NCBI GenBank assembly: GCA_011316305.1
Contig: SAUG01000021.1
Location: forward strand, 728,561-792,560
DNA from: Rusavskia elegans
Taxonomy: Eukaryota > Ascomycota > Lecanoromycetes > Teloschistales > Teloschistaceae
DNA length: 64,000 nt
Direction of reading: 5' to 3'
Positions 20,779 through 32,876 of this stretch are shown one piece after another. The position numbers and the translations under genes are program-made. The number at the start of each line of letters is the position of its first letter. Within the stretch, counting starts at the first letter, position 1. The notes under the pieces are model-generated. The model ran no database searches, was not told the origin of the DNA, and saw only the letters and a list, made by a program, of their open reading frames with translations.

Positions 20779-23131
20779 TCAGACCCGTCCACTGCCCCAC
20801 CCCTCCCTCGCTATCCTCGCGCCCACAAGCAGGCATCCACCCACCGCTACACTACTGCCCGCGAAGACCTGCGCGCCGATCCAGCTGCCCTTTCCTTCCT
20901 CTGTCGTAAATACCAATATCAGTATCTCGTAACCGACACAACAGAAGAGAACCAGTCTTGGAATATAGGCACCAAGATCCATAACCTACCTCAATAGCTA
21001 CCTTAGGATATAATAAAAGGGGCAAAAAAAGAAATGGGGAATGTGGTTAGAGAGAAGTCGAATCAGAATGTGGGAATGAAAAGAAAAGAAAACAAACATA
21101 CCCAAAATCTTGCCCCCCACCGGCGCGCCCGTCAAACACGCAACCCCAATAACCGCAAACACAAGCGCTAATTTCATCCGTGCTTTGCCTTCGTCGAATC
21201 CCCCTCCGCCTCCTACGTTATCTCCCTGTCCCACCACCCCCTCATTCACCGCCTTCGCCCTCGCAGCTATCACGGCAGGACTCGGTTTCAGAATCGTCCA
21301 CACGGTAGCGTTGTACAGACTCTGGATGCCGGCGGACGCGAAACCGTAGAAACAGGCGACCAGGTGGATGGAGGTGGAGGTGGAGGAGCCGAGCCAGAGG
21401 AAGAGGATGGAGGATGTTAGGAAGGTGGAGGGGATGAGGGTGTTTAGGGGGCCGAGGCAGGTGTCGGAGATGAGCGGGGGGAGGAATCGGCCGGGGAGGT
21501 TGGAGGCGTTCTGTGGGGGTTAGTTGGTAAGGGTTTATGGAGGGAGTGGGGGTTAGTGGAATGGGGGATGGGTATGCTGATGTGAGGGGAGGGGAGGGGA
21601 GGGGAGGAGTAGGAAAAAGGTTAAGGAGGGAGCGGTGAGGGGGAGAGGAGAGGACGTGACGTACCATAAGGATAAGGAGATTGACAGCCTGTGTGGAAGA
21701 AAGGTGCAGGGTTTGTTGGGCGTAAGTGACGATATAATAGAATCCGAAGTAGACGCCCCAGAAACTGAAGAACAGCCCGGCCATGACGAGAAGGTAGGGC
21801 ACATCAGTGAATATGCTCTTATCGAACGAAGGTTTGCCTTTTCGACGCTGCTGGCCCGGTCGTTCGCGGACGATCAGGTTGGTGGGGATGAGTGTTAAGA
21901 GGACGACCAGTGCGACAACTGGAATACCTGTCAGTGGACATTCCAGTGATTTAATTATGTATGGGAAAGGAATGGAAGCATGTAGAGAGAAACTCACCTC
22001 TCACCGTCCAAGGAAACCCAATCCTGCCAATCAACCTCTCACAAATCGCCGGAAAGATCATCCCTCCCACACTCCCACCTGCACTCGCAATCCCCGTCGC
22101 AATCCCCAACCACCCTGCCAGATCCGGCGACGAGAACCATGACACCAGCACCGGCACCCCGGCTCCAAAAGCCATCCCCATCCCCATTCCCGTTCCCACG
22201 CCCTGCGCCAGTACAAATTGCCAATATTGCTTGCAGAAGCTTGTAGCGAGGACGGACACGGTGAGGAGAATGCTGCCGCCTGTGAAGCAGTGCTGGAAAC
22301 GACCTTTGTCCATTTGGGTGCTGACGAAAATGGACATGAAGAAGAGGAGGAAGATTTGTAGGGAGCCGATCCAGGCGATTGAGGAGGCGGAGTGGGTGCG
22401 CAGGAGGATGGATTCATAGTAGGCTTGGAAGACTCCGTAGGATTGATTGAGGCCTCTGAGGGGATTTGATGTTAGGTGGGATCATGGATTCTGGGGAAGA
22501 AGGGGAAGAAGGCTTACTGGGCGTCCATAATGACAAAGAAACCGGCAAGGACTTGGAGCCAGGCCATTGTCGAGTCCTTGGGAGGTTTGTCGGTGAATCT
22601 GCCGGGTAGTTGGACGACGTGCATTGGAGAGATTCTGCCCGGTTGCTCGCAGATGAACTTGCTCGAAGCTGGGTTTGGACAACTGTTGTGATCGGCAACC
22701 GAGTAGATGAATGTTGGAGTGACTGAATATTGCCGTGAAGCTCTTGTTCTAGGGGGGTGTAGAGAATCATCTCTATCTGGCCAGCGGCGCGGTGATACGT
22801 AAGGTGGTGGGTGTACCGGCTCGCATTCGACGATACCATGTTCAGATTTGTAGCGGGTTTTTGGCATGGGAAGATTGTGTGCCGGTTTCTGTGGTATGGT
22901 GGCCTCCTTGTGGAGAGCAAAATCGGTCACCGTGCTCACCTCGGACGGTTCGTAAGTTGAGCTTGCTGGGTCAATTGAAGCAAGCATTTCCTTTGAGTAC
23001 CTGGATTTAGCAATGCTTCCCTGTGGGTCATGAACCGGGATGACAAAAGGCCTCTCCTTGTCGGATATGTCTGATCGTAATGACAGAAATTTGCCTTCCA
23101 GAATGGCTTGCAGACGACTGTGACGCTCCAT
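20779..23131 (-). CDS. MFS transporter, monocarboxylate-permease-like
   Basis: Five exons (22518-23131, 21998-22455, 21665-21927, 21102-21510, 20779-20900) give 621 residues. About 190 hydrophilic residues precede the first membrane helix (MAWLQVLAGFFVIMDAQ), then GLNQSYGVFQAYYES, the family's typical first loop. Later helices: SSIAWIGSLQIFLLFF, a Gly-rich VGTGMGMGMAFGAGVPVLVSWF, ASAGGSVGGMIFPAICERLI, VVALVVLLTLIPTNLI, YLLVMAGLFFSFWGVYFGFYYI, and GACLTGAPVGG. This is the arrangement of fungal MCT-like permeases of the plasma membrane. The frame is open upstream but the first ATG is at 23131. The last intron is about 200 bases; its acceptor (TACGACAG) was chosen because it joins GGKIL to EEGKGSWIGAQVFAG as in relatives. 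Introns contain long polypyrimidine tracts. Substrate unknown. Confidence 0.85.
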
Positions 23132-24529
23132 GGCTGTGAACTTGCGTCTAGCCGAGGGTTCCAAATGAAATCAAGAGTTTCTCAAATGGGTGACAGTGAC
23201 AGCGATTGATAAGCAAAGGAGGGCAAGTCGATTGGGGAGAGTCAAAGAGAGGGAAGATGCAAGACTGAGGGAGTGGAAGCGGAAAACGTCGGGATTACCT
23301 CATGAAATACCCTACAAATTCACAAGAGCTTCCTTTAACGTTTTATGAAACAAGAGGCCAAACAGCTTCTTCCTGACTTGGTGAAGCGTTGTGAAGCATG
23401 TCATTACCGCAAGAAGACTTTGATCATATGACGAATTGACACGAATTCAACCAATGAATAGTGAAGGATTGGTTCGGAGGGGCTTTGAACGAGATGGGAC
23501 GACTTGAGGTTTCGTCTGCTAAACAATGCGTTCCCACCCTACCAGACTCGCCATGTCTATTACATGTCAATCGTAATGAGGGCATTCGACAGTCTGTCCG
23601 CGATGAAGGATATCGACACAACGATTGCTCCGATGCCACTGTACAGCTGTTACTCTGAATCAAAGTCCAATCGAGGTTGGGAAATCCACGAGCTGTGCCG
23701 AGGGAAGAGGCTAGCAGACAGAGGGATATAATGCTTTATGAAATGAGATTCTCATGTGAATTGCAGCTACCAACAATTATGAACCGGTGGACTTCTTCTC
23801 TTCAGGCATCGAATTGATCTACGGTTTAAACACCATGACAAAAGGTCGGAACACTCAGCAAACAACGTGTGCTGCCGTGTGCTACACAAGCATAATCAGA
23901 CTGGAGTGGCATGGTAATAAAGCAACAATATGCGTGTGTTGCGACTCAACTTTTGCGCGGACTGATCGCTCCTTACCTGACATATGGATAGCCGTCGCTG
24001 AACTCAGGTTCTGGTAGCTTCAAAGAACTATGATAGCCGATGCACGGTCTAAGGAGATCCAGAGATATCGACGTATCATTCTTCATTCCCAATTACCGAG
24101 TAGGGGAATAGGTTCACAGTCGAAGTGCAAGCATCAGTGTCCCAATTGCAAGCGAAGTGGAGACCTAACACATTGAGAGACGTGACAGAAAGCTCGATGG
24201 TTATACCCGGATGGCAGCATGCTGTGGAGTAGTGCCTGAGAGTAGTGAGTGGTGACATGGCTGTTGATCAATATTCAATGCTGAGTAAGCACCGCCAAGT
24301 GATGCCAAGCGATATGTTGTTAATACCACGCCGGCATAACGGCACACGGAGAAGTCGAAGCCGGCGGGTCTAAAAAGGATGACCGTAAGAGGCGGTGCAC
24401 TAGTAGAACCTTACTGAACACGACACACGACCATCAGGGTCCCACTTCCATCTTCAGTCTTCTCTACATGCTCCAACTTCCCCTCGGACATCCTTTACTC
24501 CCTCCAGCACACCTCCATCAATCATCAAG
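23132..24529. other. Intergenic, divergent promoters
   Basis: Holds the upstream regions of the MFS transporter (minus) and the SH3 protein (plus). No gene supported. CT-rich DNA just before 24530 (TCCCTCCAGCACACCTCCATC) looks like a transcription-start region. Confidence 0.5.
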
Positions 24530-25497
24530 ATGCTCAACATGGACGAACATACCACTGCCATGACCAATAGGTCCCTCCGCAATATCCGAACTGTAAGCAT
24601 CATCTTATTCCCCTGCCAAGAACTTCTCGACCTTCAAACGAGTCCTTCAGATCTACTAACTCACTCTCTTATCTACGCAGGAACTCGAATATCTGACCGA
24701 CGCCCACCTTATAACCCCTACTCAACTTTCCTCCCTCCTCGCCCAATTGCCCTCTCAAACCCCTCTCTCCGCCCCTCTCCAATCACCCGCAACAACTGGC
24801 GCCCAATCTCCGACCCCCAACACCAACAACAACCTCGCAGGCCTCGCCTCCCAGCTCAAAAACACCTCGTTGCCCGAAAAGTTAAACCCCATAAATGAGA
24901 AACAGGACAACTACTGGTCCCCACAACCCACCCCTGCCCCAAGCATCCCCGCAGCTCTCCCCCCACCAGCATACTCCCATTCCCCCAAAATTCTTGCATC
25001 CGCCTCCGCGTTATACGAATACTCGCCTTCTGACGCGGGCGATCTAGCGTTGCTGACAAAAGACCGCGTCAGCATCACCGAGTTCATGAACGCCGATTGG
25101 GCCAAAGGAAGGAATGAAAGGACGGGACAAGAGGGAATTTTCCCTCGAAGCTATGTGCAGATAATTGATGAGAAGAGTGCAATGGGTATGATGGCACCTC
25201 CACAGACACCGGCACAGGCAGGAAGCAGCAGCAGTGGCGGGTATGGCAATGTGCCGATGGATGTGACACAGAGCGGGAGTGGAGGAGGGGAAAGCAAGTT
25301 CAATGAGCATGGCAAGAAGTTTGGGAAGAAAATGGGGAATGCCGGTATGTGGACCCCTTCTACTTTAAGCTCTTTTCGACGGAGCTTGGTCGGAAGGATG
25401 CTGCAAGACAACTTACTAACACGTGTGGTGATGTACAACAGCTATCTTCGGTGCCGGCGCAACCATCGGTTCCAATATCGTCAGAGGGATTTTCTAG
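24530..25497 (+). CDS. SH3-domain protein, LSB1/PIN3-like
   Basis: Three exons, 24530-24592, 24681-25344, 25442-25497, give 260 residues. N-terminal NRSLRNIRTELEYLTDAHLI matches the start of yeast Lsb1/Lsb2(Pin3). A Pro/Thr/Ser-rich linker follows (residues 45-105), then one SH3 domain: ASALYEYSPSDAGDLALLTKD with the ALYxY motif, a Trp (ADWAKGR) and GIFPRSYVQII. The C-terminus is KKFGKKMGNA joined by the last intron to AIFGAGATIGSNIVRGIF, a conserved amphipathic Gly-rich tail of this family. These proteins bind Las17/WASP and act at cortical actin. ATG at 24530 is first; in-frame ATGs at 24539 and 24560 are also possible. Confidence 0.8.
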
Positions 25498-27180
25498 TCC
25501 TTCACTCTTTCCTCATTCCGTCTTCACGCACACCTTCCCTTACCACAGCTACACAAAGCAGATCTTTCCGCGGGCCTTTTTTCTCACCCTTTGTTTCCGG
25601 GCAGTATCTATGACTATGCAAAACACAATTTGACTAGGGCAGGGGCAGTGGTGGTGGTGGTGGCGGCCGGGCGTCTACTTAGGGTCGGATCAACCCTGAG
25701 CAAAATCAGGCAGGCAGGCAGCGAGAATTGTATAGAATAAAACAAATCAAAACAAACCAAAACCAAAACCTTGACAAAGAAACTTCTTCGTCACTGCTGC
25801 AAGTTTCGCGTGCGAAATCATCGTTTTCCTTTCCCTATCCGACACCACTTCAAGTGCACCGCAGTGGTGATTTTCTTGCAAGATACTGCTAGCAATACAT
25901 AGCCTCATCTTTCAACGGTACAAAGAATCCACCCCAGCCTGTCCTGTCCTGTCCCGTCCGTCCCTTATTGAACAACACCATTTCGTTCCCTTTCCCTTTC
26001 CCCTTCCCTTCCTCCATATCACCTTACACACCTACTTCATCCCCTCCAGCTCATCACCGAGAGGAGTATTACCGTCAGAGTAGCAAATCTCAATCTTGCA
26101 TCGGAGCTGAGCTGTTAGATATCTCTTGATTTTCTTAGTGCCCGTCTAGGACTTACGACCTACCACGACCTTGGTAATGCGGAAGGTTTGGGTTAGGTTT
26201 GGGTTGGGTATGGGTATGGGTTTGGGTATGGGAGTATGGTGTACGAGGCTGGGATGTGTGAGGGAGGGGAGGGAAGGGGAGGGGAGGGAAGGGAAGGGGT
26301 ATCGTATCGATGTCGTTTCGTGCTTGATATAACACTCTGGGAGGATAAGGGCATAGACAACATAATATATGCATACGAGGATGGATGATAGGTATAGTAT
26401 ACTTATCATCTAGCTACAATCGCGTGGCGCGGCTGAAAAGGGAATGAAAGAAAGGGGAGAAGGGGAGAAGAAGTATCAAAATGATCTAAAGATCGATTTA
26501 TACATCCAAAACTGTAACGCTTTCAACTACAACTAATGAATGAGATCCTTCGGTATAATACTCTCATTGTTTACCAGCTCGAGAACCCCTTCCTTTTAGT
26601 TCAGGAATATATATACCCAGGTAGAAACAGCAATACGTGATTGCAGCGAAGAAAGAACGTGTATATAAGGTAGTTTGCTTGCTATGGTCGACATCTGCAA
26701 TTTTTTCCGAGTACAATATATGTACGTCACTTTCTGTCTGCTGGAGAGACACGCAGCGTTGGTACTTCCGGCCTTCCACAATAGTACAGCCGGGAAAGGC
26801 CATACTATACGATGAATATGCTAATGAATAATAGAAACGTATAAAAAGTAGATGTAAAAACGCCCATTGAATAGATATCCTATTTTTCTCTCTCTCTCTT
26901 CCTCATTCTGCGAATAAACCACCTACGGGAAAAAAAAAAAAAAAAGAAAAGAAAAGGATGCATATGAATTCCCTCCACAACTCCCCTGCTTTTTCTGAAC
27001 AGAACAACAACAACAATCCCCCACCCGCCCTTTCTCGTCTCGTATTATAAAACCGTCTGAGATATTTTGAATCCCAGAGACAGGTAGGTTGAACCAGCCC
27101 ATGCACCTTTACCCCCCTTCCCTTCCCTTCCTTCCCACAACAACAAATTCCTCTCTTACCTTCCTTTCCAACTCCCCTCA
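25498..27180. other. Intergenic with simple-sequence DNA
   Basis: No gene accepted. It contains a TGG run near 25650, a G-rich tract of GGTTTGGGTATGGG-like units near 26185-26235 and a polypurine GGGAGGGGAAGG tract near 26257-26300, plus a poly-A run at 26930-26944. A minus-strand reading from about 26160 to 26035 can be spliced to end LGDELEGMK, but I cannot tie it to any family. Confidence 0.4.
26185..26300. repeat. G-rich simple repeat and polypurine tract
   Basis: Irregular GGGTATGGG/GGGTTTGGG units (26185-26235) are followed by a nearly pure purine tract of GGGAGGGGA and GGGAAGG units (26257-26300). Such DNA can form quadruplexes or triplexes. No gene is attached to it. Confidence 0.7.
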
Positions 27181-30100
27181 TTACTGCAACGGCGGCTCAA
27201 CTACATCCCATAACCCCATCACCCTCCCCTTCGCAACCTCACTACACTCCGTCGCGCTCTTCAACCCCTTCCCCACCTTCAAACTCCCCGCCACCAAGTC
27301 CTTGACCCTCTCCCTCACTTTATTCATGCTGATATCGCCCTCTTCCAGTTGTTCGTGGAGGGTATTGAGGGTCGTGTCGTGGGTGGTGTGGGATTCGGAA
27401 GAAACGCGCAGGTTGTAGCCGATTGAAAAGTGGGTTTTGCGGATTTGTTCGAGGTGCGGTTTTATGGTGGTGATGGGGATGGTGTTGGTGTTGATGGTGG
27501 AAGGGGAGGGAAGCTGGCGGCCGGAGATGAGATCAAAGAGGGATGTTGGGGAGGAGAGTTTTGCTGGTGTTAGGGTGGAGGTGGTGTCTGCTGTGCCGTC
27601 TTTGGTGGTGATGGGTTCATTAGTTGTCTGTTTGAGATTGCGGGTGGGTTCTGCTGTGCGCTCGTTGAGGAGCACTTCGTATTCCGTGGTAAGATCCGTT
27701 AATCTGCGATTCAGTCTGGTGGTATCCGCTTCTAGTTCCTTTTGGTGTCTTCTGAGGGCTTCATTGTTGACTATAAGATCCGAGTTTCGTGCTACGAGCG
27801 CCTCCTTCTCCGTTTTGCCGCTACTTAGATCTCTGTTGACACGCTCTAGTTCTTGTTTGAAGTCAGTCTTGAGCTTGGTGATCTCCTCTAAAGTCAATGA
27901 CTGTTTTTCTGCAGTACTTTTATTGCTTAGCGCCGCTATCTGCCCTTCGAGAGTTTTCTCTCGTAAGATTGCTTCTGTACGAGATCCGCTTAGTTCTTCC
28001 TCGAGCTCAACATTTCGTTTCTTTTCTTCTGCAACTGCTGTTTCCGAGGCAGTCAACTTCTCCAATGCTTCGTCATACAGGCTTGAGATTTCTTTGAGGC
28101 CCTTGAGCTGTTGGGCGACAGCCTTGGCATCTTTAGCTCTCGACTCACATCCAACGTGTTCTTTCCGGAGGCCTTGCAATTCCCGGTTAAGATTCTCGTT
28201 GCGAACCCGCTCCTTTTCCAGACCATTTTCGGCCGCTTTGAGTTTGTTTGTGATTGCAATCTTGTGTTCGTCATTAGATGCTCGCAATTTACGGGCATTC
28301 TCGCGGGCTCTTTCGAAATCTTCGGGATAGAACACGACATCTGGGATGTCCAGTGTAGAATTTGAAGTTAACATGGAATTTCTTACAGATGGAGACTGCT
28401 CAACTACAGTGGCGGGAAGCTGTTCATCCATGTTCGGGCGTGTCAATGGACTCACTTCTTCGTCGACTGTAGTGGCATTTACCTTCTGCGAATGGACTCC
28501 TGTCGTGTCCTCTTCCTCATCATCAAGGGACTGCAACGATGAGGAAGTCGACTCCGGTTCAGAGTCAACTTCAGGCGCCGGATTTTGACGCTCATGTTCT
28601 TCTTGGCGAGCGAGGATGGCTGCCATATCCGGAGGAGCTGGTCCATTGTAACCTTCGAGAAACGGGAACTGGTATCTGCTACGACGTCGATTGGTTGAAG
28701 TATTAGTAGTAGGAGTTTTGCGCTCAGCCTCTTCCATTTCTTTACGAGTGCGCTAAGATACGTTAGATTAGAATTCGGATGGCAGTAGGGCTTGCTTACC
28801 CTTCTACGTCTCAGCCGTGGCTGCCCGTTAGGTAGGAATCCGAGATGCTCCTTGGGCTTTGCATGGCGCTTCTTCTTCCTGGATGGCTGATCTTTGTTTT
28901 CGGACTCCAGGGCAGCGACCTTCTCTGGATGAGCCTCATTGGTCTCAATTTCAGAGTTCTTTCGTTTCTTGGATGACCTAGTAGCTCTGACATCACTATC
29001 ATCGTCGATGGTCATATCTGGTTCTTGAAGTACCAGCGACCGACGATTTCGTTTGCCTCCCGGAACATTGGTTTCTTCATCAGCTGTATGGGACAGAGGC
29101 GAGCCAAGGTTTCCGATCTTCCCGTTGACAACCTTCTTCACCCGCTGACTCCTTCTGGTAGATGTCTCATCGTCATTTACGTCGATCTTTAGGGATTTAC
29201 GGGGCTTCCTTGCGTCGTCGACTATAGGGGTCTTGGACGTCCCCATCTTCAGAGCGATGATCTTGGACTTCCGGACGGGTGCGTCTGGAGCGGGTTCAAT
29301 GGCTGCCTCATCAGCTTGATCTTCCAGACCATAGCCGCTGTTCTGAAGCAGGCTATAGTTGATGCCACTCGCTCGTGTTCGTTTTGGGCGGGTAGAGACC
29401 GGCTGCTCATCTTCGTCGTCACTGGTCGGCTTGACTCTCCTACGTAGGCGTTGCTTACGAGCTGAATCCGGTTCCTTTGTACTTTCAGAATCATTTTCGG
29501 CCTCTGGCGCACCGTCATAGCCGCCCGTTGGTTGAGTCGGGACAGACGGAGTGCTTTCCCTGTCTGAGTCTGAGTCGCTCTGATCGTCGGCGTCTTCTGG
29601 GCTGGTTCTACGCTTGGAGACCTTCTTGACGCTGTTCATGACAGTAGGCGAAGTCAGGGCTGGTGGTTTGCCTTTTCGCCTCCCTCTACCTTTAGTTGGA
29701 GTCTTCTGTGTTGAATCAGCATGGGAAGTGGCAGGTACCAGTGTTAGCAGAGATATGTACTTACCAGAATGGCTTGTTTTTTCATTATCTGCGGTCGTGT
29801 AAGCGCGTGACGCAAGCTTGCAGAAATGATCTATCACACTCACCGAGTATTGTTGCTGCATAGCGTGTTTCGACCGGTGTGGATAGTCCTTTGATGACCA
29901 AATTAGACGGGGACAAATGACATGTGGTGGACGAGGAGAATTTACCACGCAGATAGTATCCCACTTCTCGCCTTGTTGACGGCGATTGTAGATATCGTCG
30001 CGCTCCTCGTCGGGCCAGGCGTTGGATTTCCGGTGGGGCGGCGAGCTTGCATCACTAATGTCGGCATCTTGCACGGGAGCGGGCATGATGGGATCGGATT

Positions 30101-30239
30101 TTGCAGGTTTGAAAGGTGATCTCTGTTCGGGTGGAGGGATGCTTGTTGGCAAACATGTAGTGTACGCAAGGTGGTTGGGTCGGATGCCGCTTACCCTGAT
30201 GAGCGGCGAGACGAGTTCTTTCAGCGCTCCAAAAGGCAT
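27181..30239 (-). CDS. SANT/Myb-like nuclear protein with long coiled coil
   Basis: Six exons (30195-30239, 29946-30122, 29844-29888, 29765-29788, 28800-29705, 27181-28752) give 922 residues. Around residues 45-88 lies a compact Myb/SANT-type unit: WPDEERDDIYNRRQQGEKW, then DTICVDYPHRSKHAMQQQYS, assembled from three exons including one of 24 bases. Next come basic and acidic low-complexity stretches (KTPTKGRGRRKGKPP, RRRVKPTSDDEDE), with nuclear-localisation character. The intron at 28753-28799 links NGQPRLRRRR to RTRKEMEEAERK, fusing what otherwise look like two frames. Residues about 540-760 are a heptad-rich coiled coil (LKAAENGLEKERVRNENLNRELQGL). A folded C-terminus with TPAKLSSPTSLFDLISG follows. 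Role unknown; chromatin or telomere-related binding is inference from the SANT unit. Translation could also start at MPAPVQDAD in exon 2. Confidence 0.68.
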
Positions 30240-31327
30240 CAACTATCCATCATCGAGCTTAGTGACCAGACTTTGCGACGCGACAAGCAGGATGAAAGCG
30301 CAGGCAGGAAAACATGAAGTATGAGATGAAAAAAGCCATGGATACAATTGACGGTCGATGTAGAGTAGAGTATTTGGATTTGGGTTGGGGGGACCAGTTG
30401 TTTACGGCCCTAAGAGGATTGAGCGGACACCTACAGTAAGGTATGTATGGATGGGGGCGGAACAGCAGCCTTCGGTATCGCTATTTCCAAAGGCTGTTTG
30501 ACCCAAGCAAGGCTGCGAATTGTTGGAGCTTTGACGAGTACAGCGACAAGTACAGCGACAAGATCAAATGCCAGTACGGGGTATCCTCGATGATATGATA
30601 TGATGGGGGTAATTGAAAAAGTGCAGGTGTGGCGGAGACCAAATGTGGGTGATATGTAATTCGGTTGGCAGAGATTATTGGCACCCGAAAGAGGGTTCCA
30701 GCTTCTAAGCAGCAATGTCAGCTTTTGCCCAGGCCTCCCAATGTTCAGCTGCCACCTATACAAAACAATCTGCGGCACTTGGCGGGGAATTGGGGGAAGT
30801 CGATAGCGATTGTTACTATTGATGGAAGTTGAGTGTTTCAGATAAGAGAAGTTTCCATTTGCTTCAGGGTCTATTATTATTGACTAACGGCGGTCGGTTG
30901 TCCTGCTCTTCCTGATGATATCATTGCTCACGCGGGATTCGATCGAGATGGTATTAGTCTGGCTACTACTCTATTCTCCATCGAGATTTAAGTGCTTCTT
31001 CAATAGGCACCTCGATGAGGATAATGCTGACAAGGCTTCTAAGGACAATAGCCATTGGTTTCCATTATGATTTTATATAAAGTCGGTCGAAACTTATCGG
31101 CGCACAAACCGATATTATTAGACTATATAGACTGCTCTTGACTTCAGATGCTGTGGCGGTAAGTCGACCTTTTCATTTGTTGCAGAGACCTTGGTACTCG
31201 CCCAGGTAAGGGGCTGCATAGTATTCTTCATATCCTTCTACAGCAGAACGTGATAGTGAAGTGTGTGTAGCGTGACATGCTGCACAGTACGTTGTAGCCG
31301 TCCTCATTTTCATCCTTTCACCTTCGC
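30240..31327. other. Intergenic, no gene seen
   Basis: Upstream region of the SANT/coiled-coil gene and 3' flank of the dehydrogenase gene. A 12-base unit GTACAGCGACAA is repeated twice near 30537-30562. No coding signal. Confidence 0.5.
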
Positions 31328-32267
31328 TCAGCCTGCCATCTTATTGAAGACTTCTTGCCTTCCGCGTTCGAATGCATCATACCACCTGCCAGCATCTCCA
31401 ATCACCACCTCCTCTTTCCCTGCCACTAGGCCAGCATATGTTTCCTCTGTAAACTGATCGAGTGGCATCCCGATCTGACGTCCGTTCTTGATGTCCGGCT
31501 GATGTTTCTCATCGTGTAGTTCGGCTATACAGTCTTAGTCGAAGCGCAATGTAGTAGAGATGGGAGGCTTCGTACTCTGTACAGCAGGTGGGAAGATCTC
31601 CACCACCTTCACTTTCGATTCTCGTAACTGTTTCCGCAAAACCAGTATCCAGTGGTGTAGCGCTGCCTTGCTTGCGCAATAGTTGGGGCACCGTGTGATA
31701 GGTACGAGAGCGAGGCCGGACGTCGTGCTATCAGAACCCAAACTTCAGCCAATATCTTCCCAGGACCACATGGGGTGTTGTTGCAACACTCACAACATCA
31801 ACGCCGACTCTTGCTCCTTGCTCTGCAGGAACGGGAGGAAGGCCTTGGTGAGAGCCAGGTAGCTGAGATAGTTCGTCTTGAACTCCGTCTCGACAACGTT
31901 CATATCGATGCTCTCGGGTGTCGAAAAGTCGAGGCCTCTTTGAATGCCGGAATTCATGAGGACGCAGTCGAGGTCGGTGTAGGTGCTCGTGATGCTGGCA
32001 GCCAGGTCAGCATATATCCACTGTTTATCGATCAACCAGAGACGCTTACTTGGTCGCAAAGTTTGGGATCTTTTCCAGCTCAGTGATATCGAATGGGACG
32101 GCCGTGGCCCGGTCTCTGCCATGTTTATGGACAAAAGCCTCGAGCTTTTCCTTCCTGCGACCCACGACAATGACGCTGGCTCCTTCTTCAACGATCCGTT
32201 CTGCCAATGCTTCTCCAATCCCGCTTGTCCCCCCAATGACCAACACTCGTTTATAAGGGAAAGACAT
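31328..32267 (-). CDS. Short-chain dehydrogenase/reductase (DltE-like)
   Basis: Four exons (32050-32267, 31794-31994, 31576-31727, 31328-31524) give 255 residues, the usual length for a classical SDR. Rossmann signature VLVIGGTSGIGEALAERIV at the N-terminus, the Arg pair VVGRRKEKL suited to NADP, D62-type FDITELEKI, then VLMNSGIQRG in place of the NNAG motif, and the catalytic YCASKAALH (YxxxK) preceded by Ser/Thr in FTTSGLALVP. The end VEIFPPAVQTELHD is the usual PG-like turn before the substrate lid, followed by MPLDQFTEETYAGLVAG. All three introns are short and GT-AG. Fungal proteins of this type are cytosolic oxidoreductases of unknown substrate. Same orientation as the sugar transporter upstream. 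Confidence 0.88.
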
Positions 32268-32876
32268 CGTTTCAGTGGTCGCACTTCAGTAGGTCTATGG
32301 TGGGTGATCTGCGAACACTGGCCACTTTCGTATCAGGCACAGATGATTGAGAGAGCGTCGACTTGTTGAGGTTTGTAATTTGCGCATAGTGCTGGTTATC
32401 CGTTCGATGGTGTGTTGATGAGTTGGTGAAAATACCGATGATCTCATGAGTTGGAAGGAAAATCGGATGGCTGGAGCCGACTTGCGCTTTACGCAGTTTA
32501 TGTTCGCCGTAGAGTATGTGTTCGCTGTAATCAGTATCGGATTTCTCTTCGACGCCGGCAAGTATCATCAAACAAGTTCCTAAGAGCCGATACCGTTCTC
32601 TATCACTCCTTTGGTCACTTCTCCATTGTATTTACATTCATGGCAATTGCCAAGTGTATAGGTAAGCCATTTTTAGACGGGATTCCCTACTAATTTAACG
32701 ATAACTGTAGGCCTCTCATTACGATGAATTTTACACACGGACCAGGTCGGCTCGATTGTCTGTGAAACCTACTCGCAGTGCAATAATACAGTAGTGCTTT
32801 CAAGTCTTCTAGTCGCTCCTGATAAGAGGGTTCTCGCCTTGTCGCCGAAGACCTTCCAAATGTCCTTCAGCTCCAA
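32268..32876. other. Intergenic between sugar transporter and dehydrogenase
   Basis: Promoter of the dehydrogenase and 3' region of the sugar transporter. No gene seen. Confidence 0.55.

Noticed and set aside
26035..26200. A short spliced minus-strand reading ending LGDELEGMK
   Set aside because: The upstream exon runs into simple-sequence DNA and no family could be recognised.
26185..26235. Telomere-like repeat
   Set aside because: Units such as GGGTATGGG and GGGTTTGGG are irregular and internal; there are no TTAGGG arrays.
27437..28330. A 297-codon plus-strand frame rich in Ser, Leu and Val
   Set aside because: It is the antisense of the coiled-coil exon; the repeated Ser/Leu reflects the complementary codons for Glu and Lys.
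28479..30242. A separate 587-residue gene upstream of the coiled-coil gene on the minus strand
   Set aside because: The long frame reads through several introns; splicing at 28753-28799 joins both frames into one protein in phase, so they were merged.
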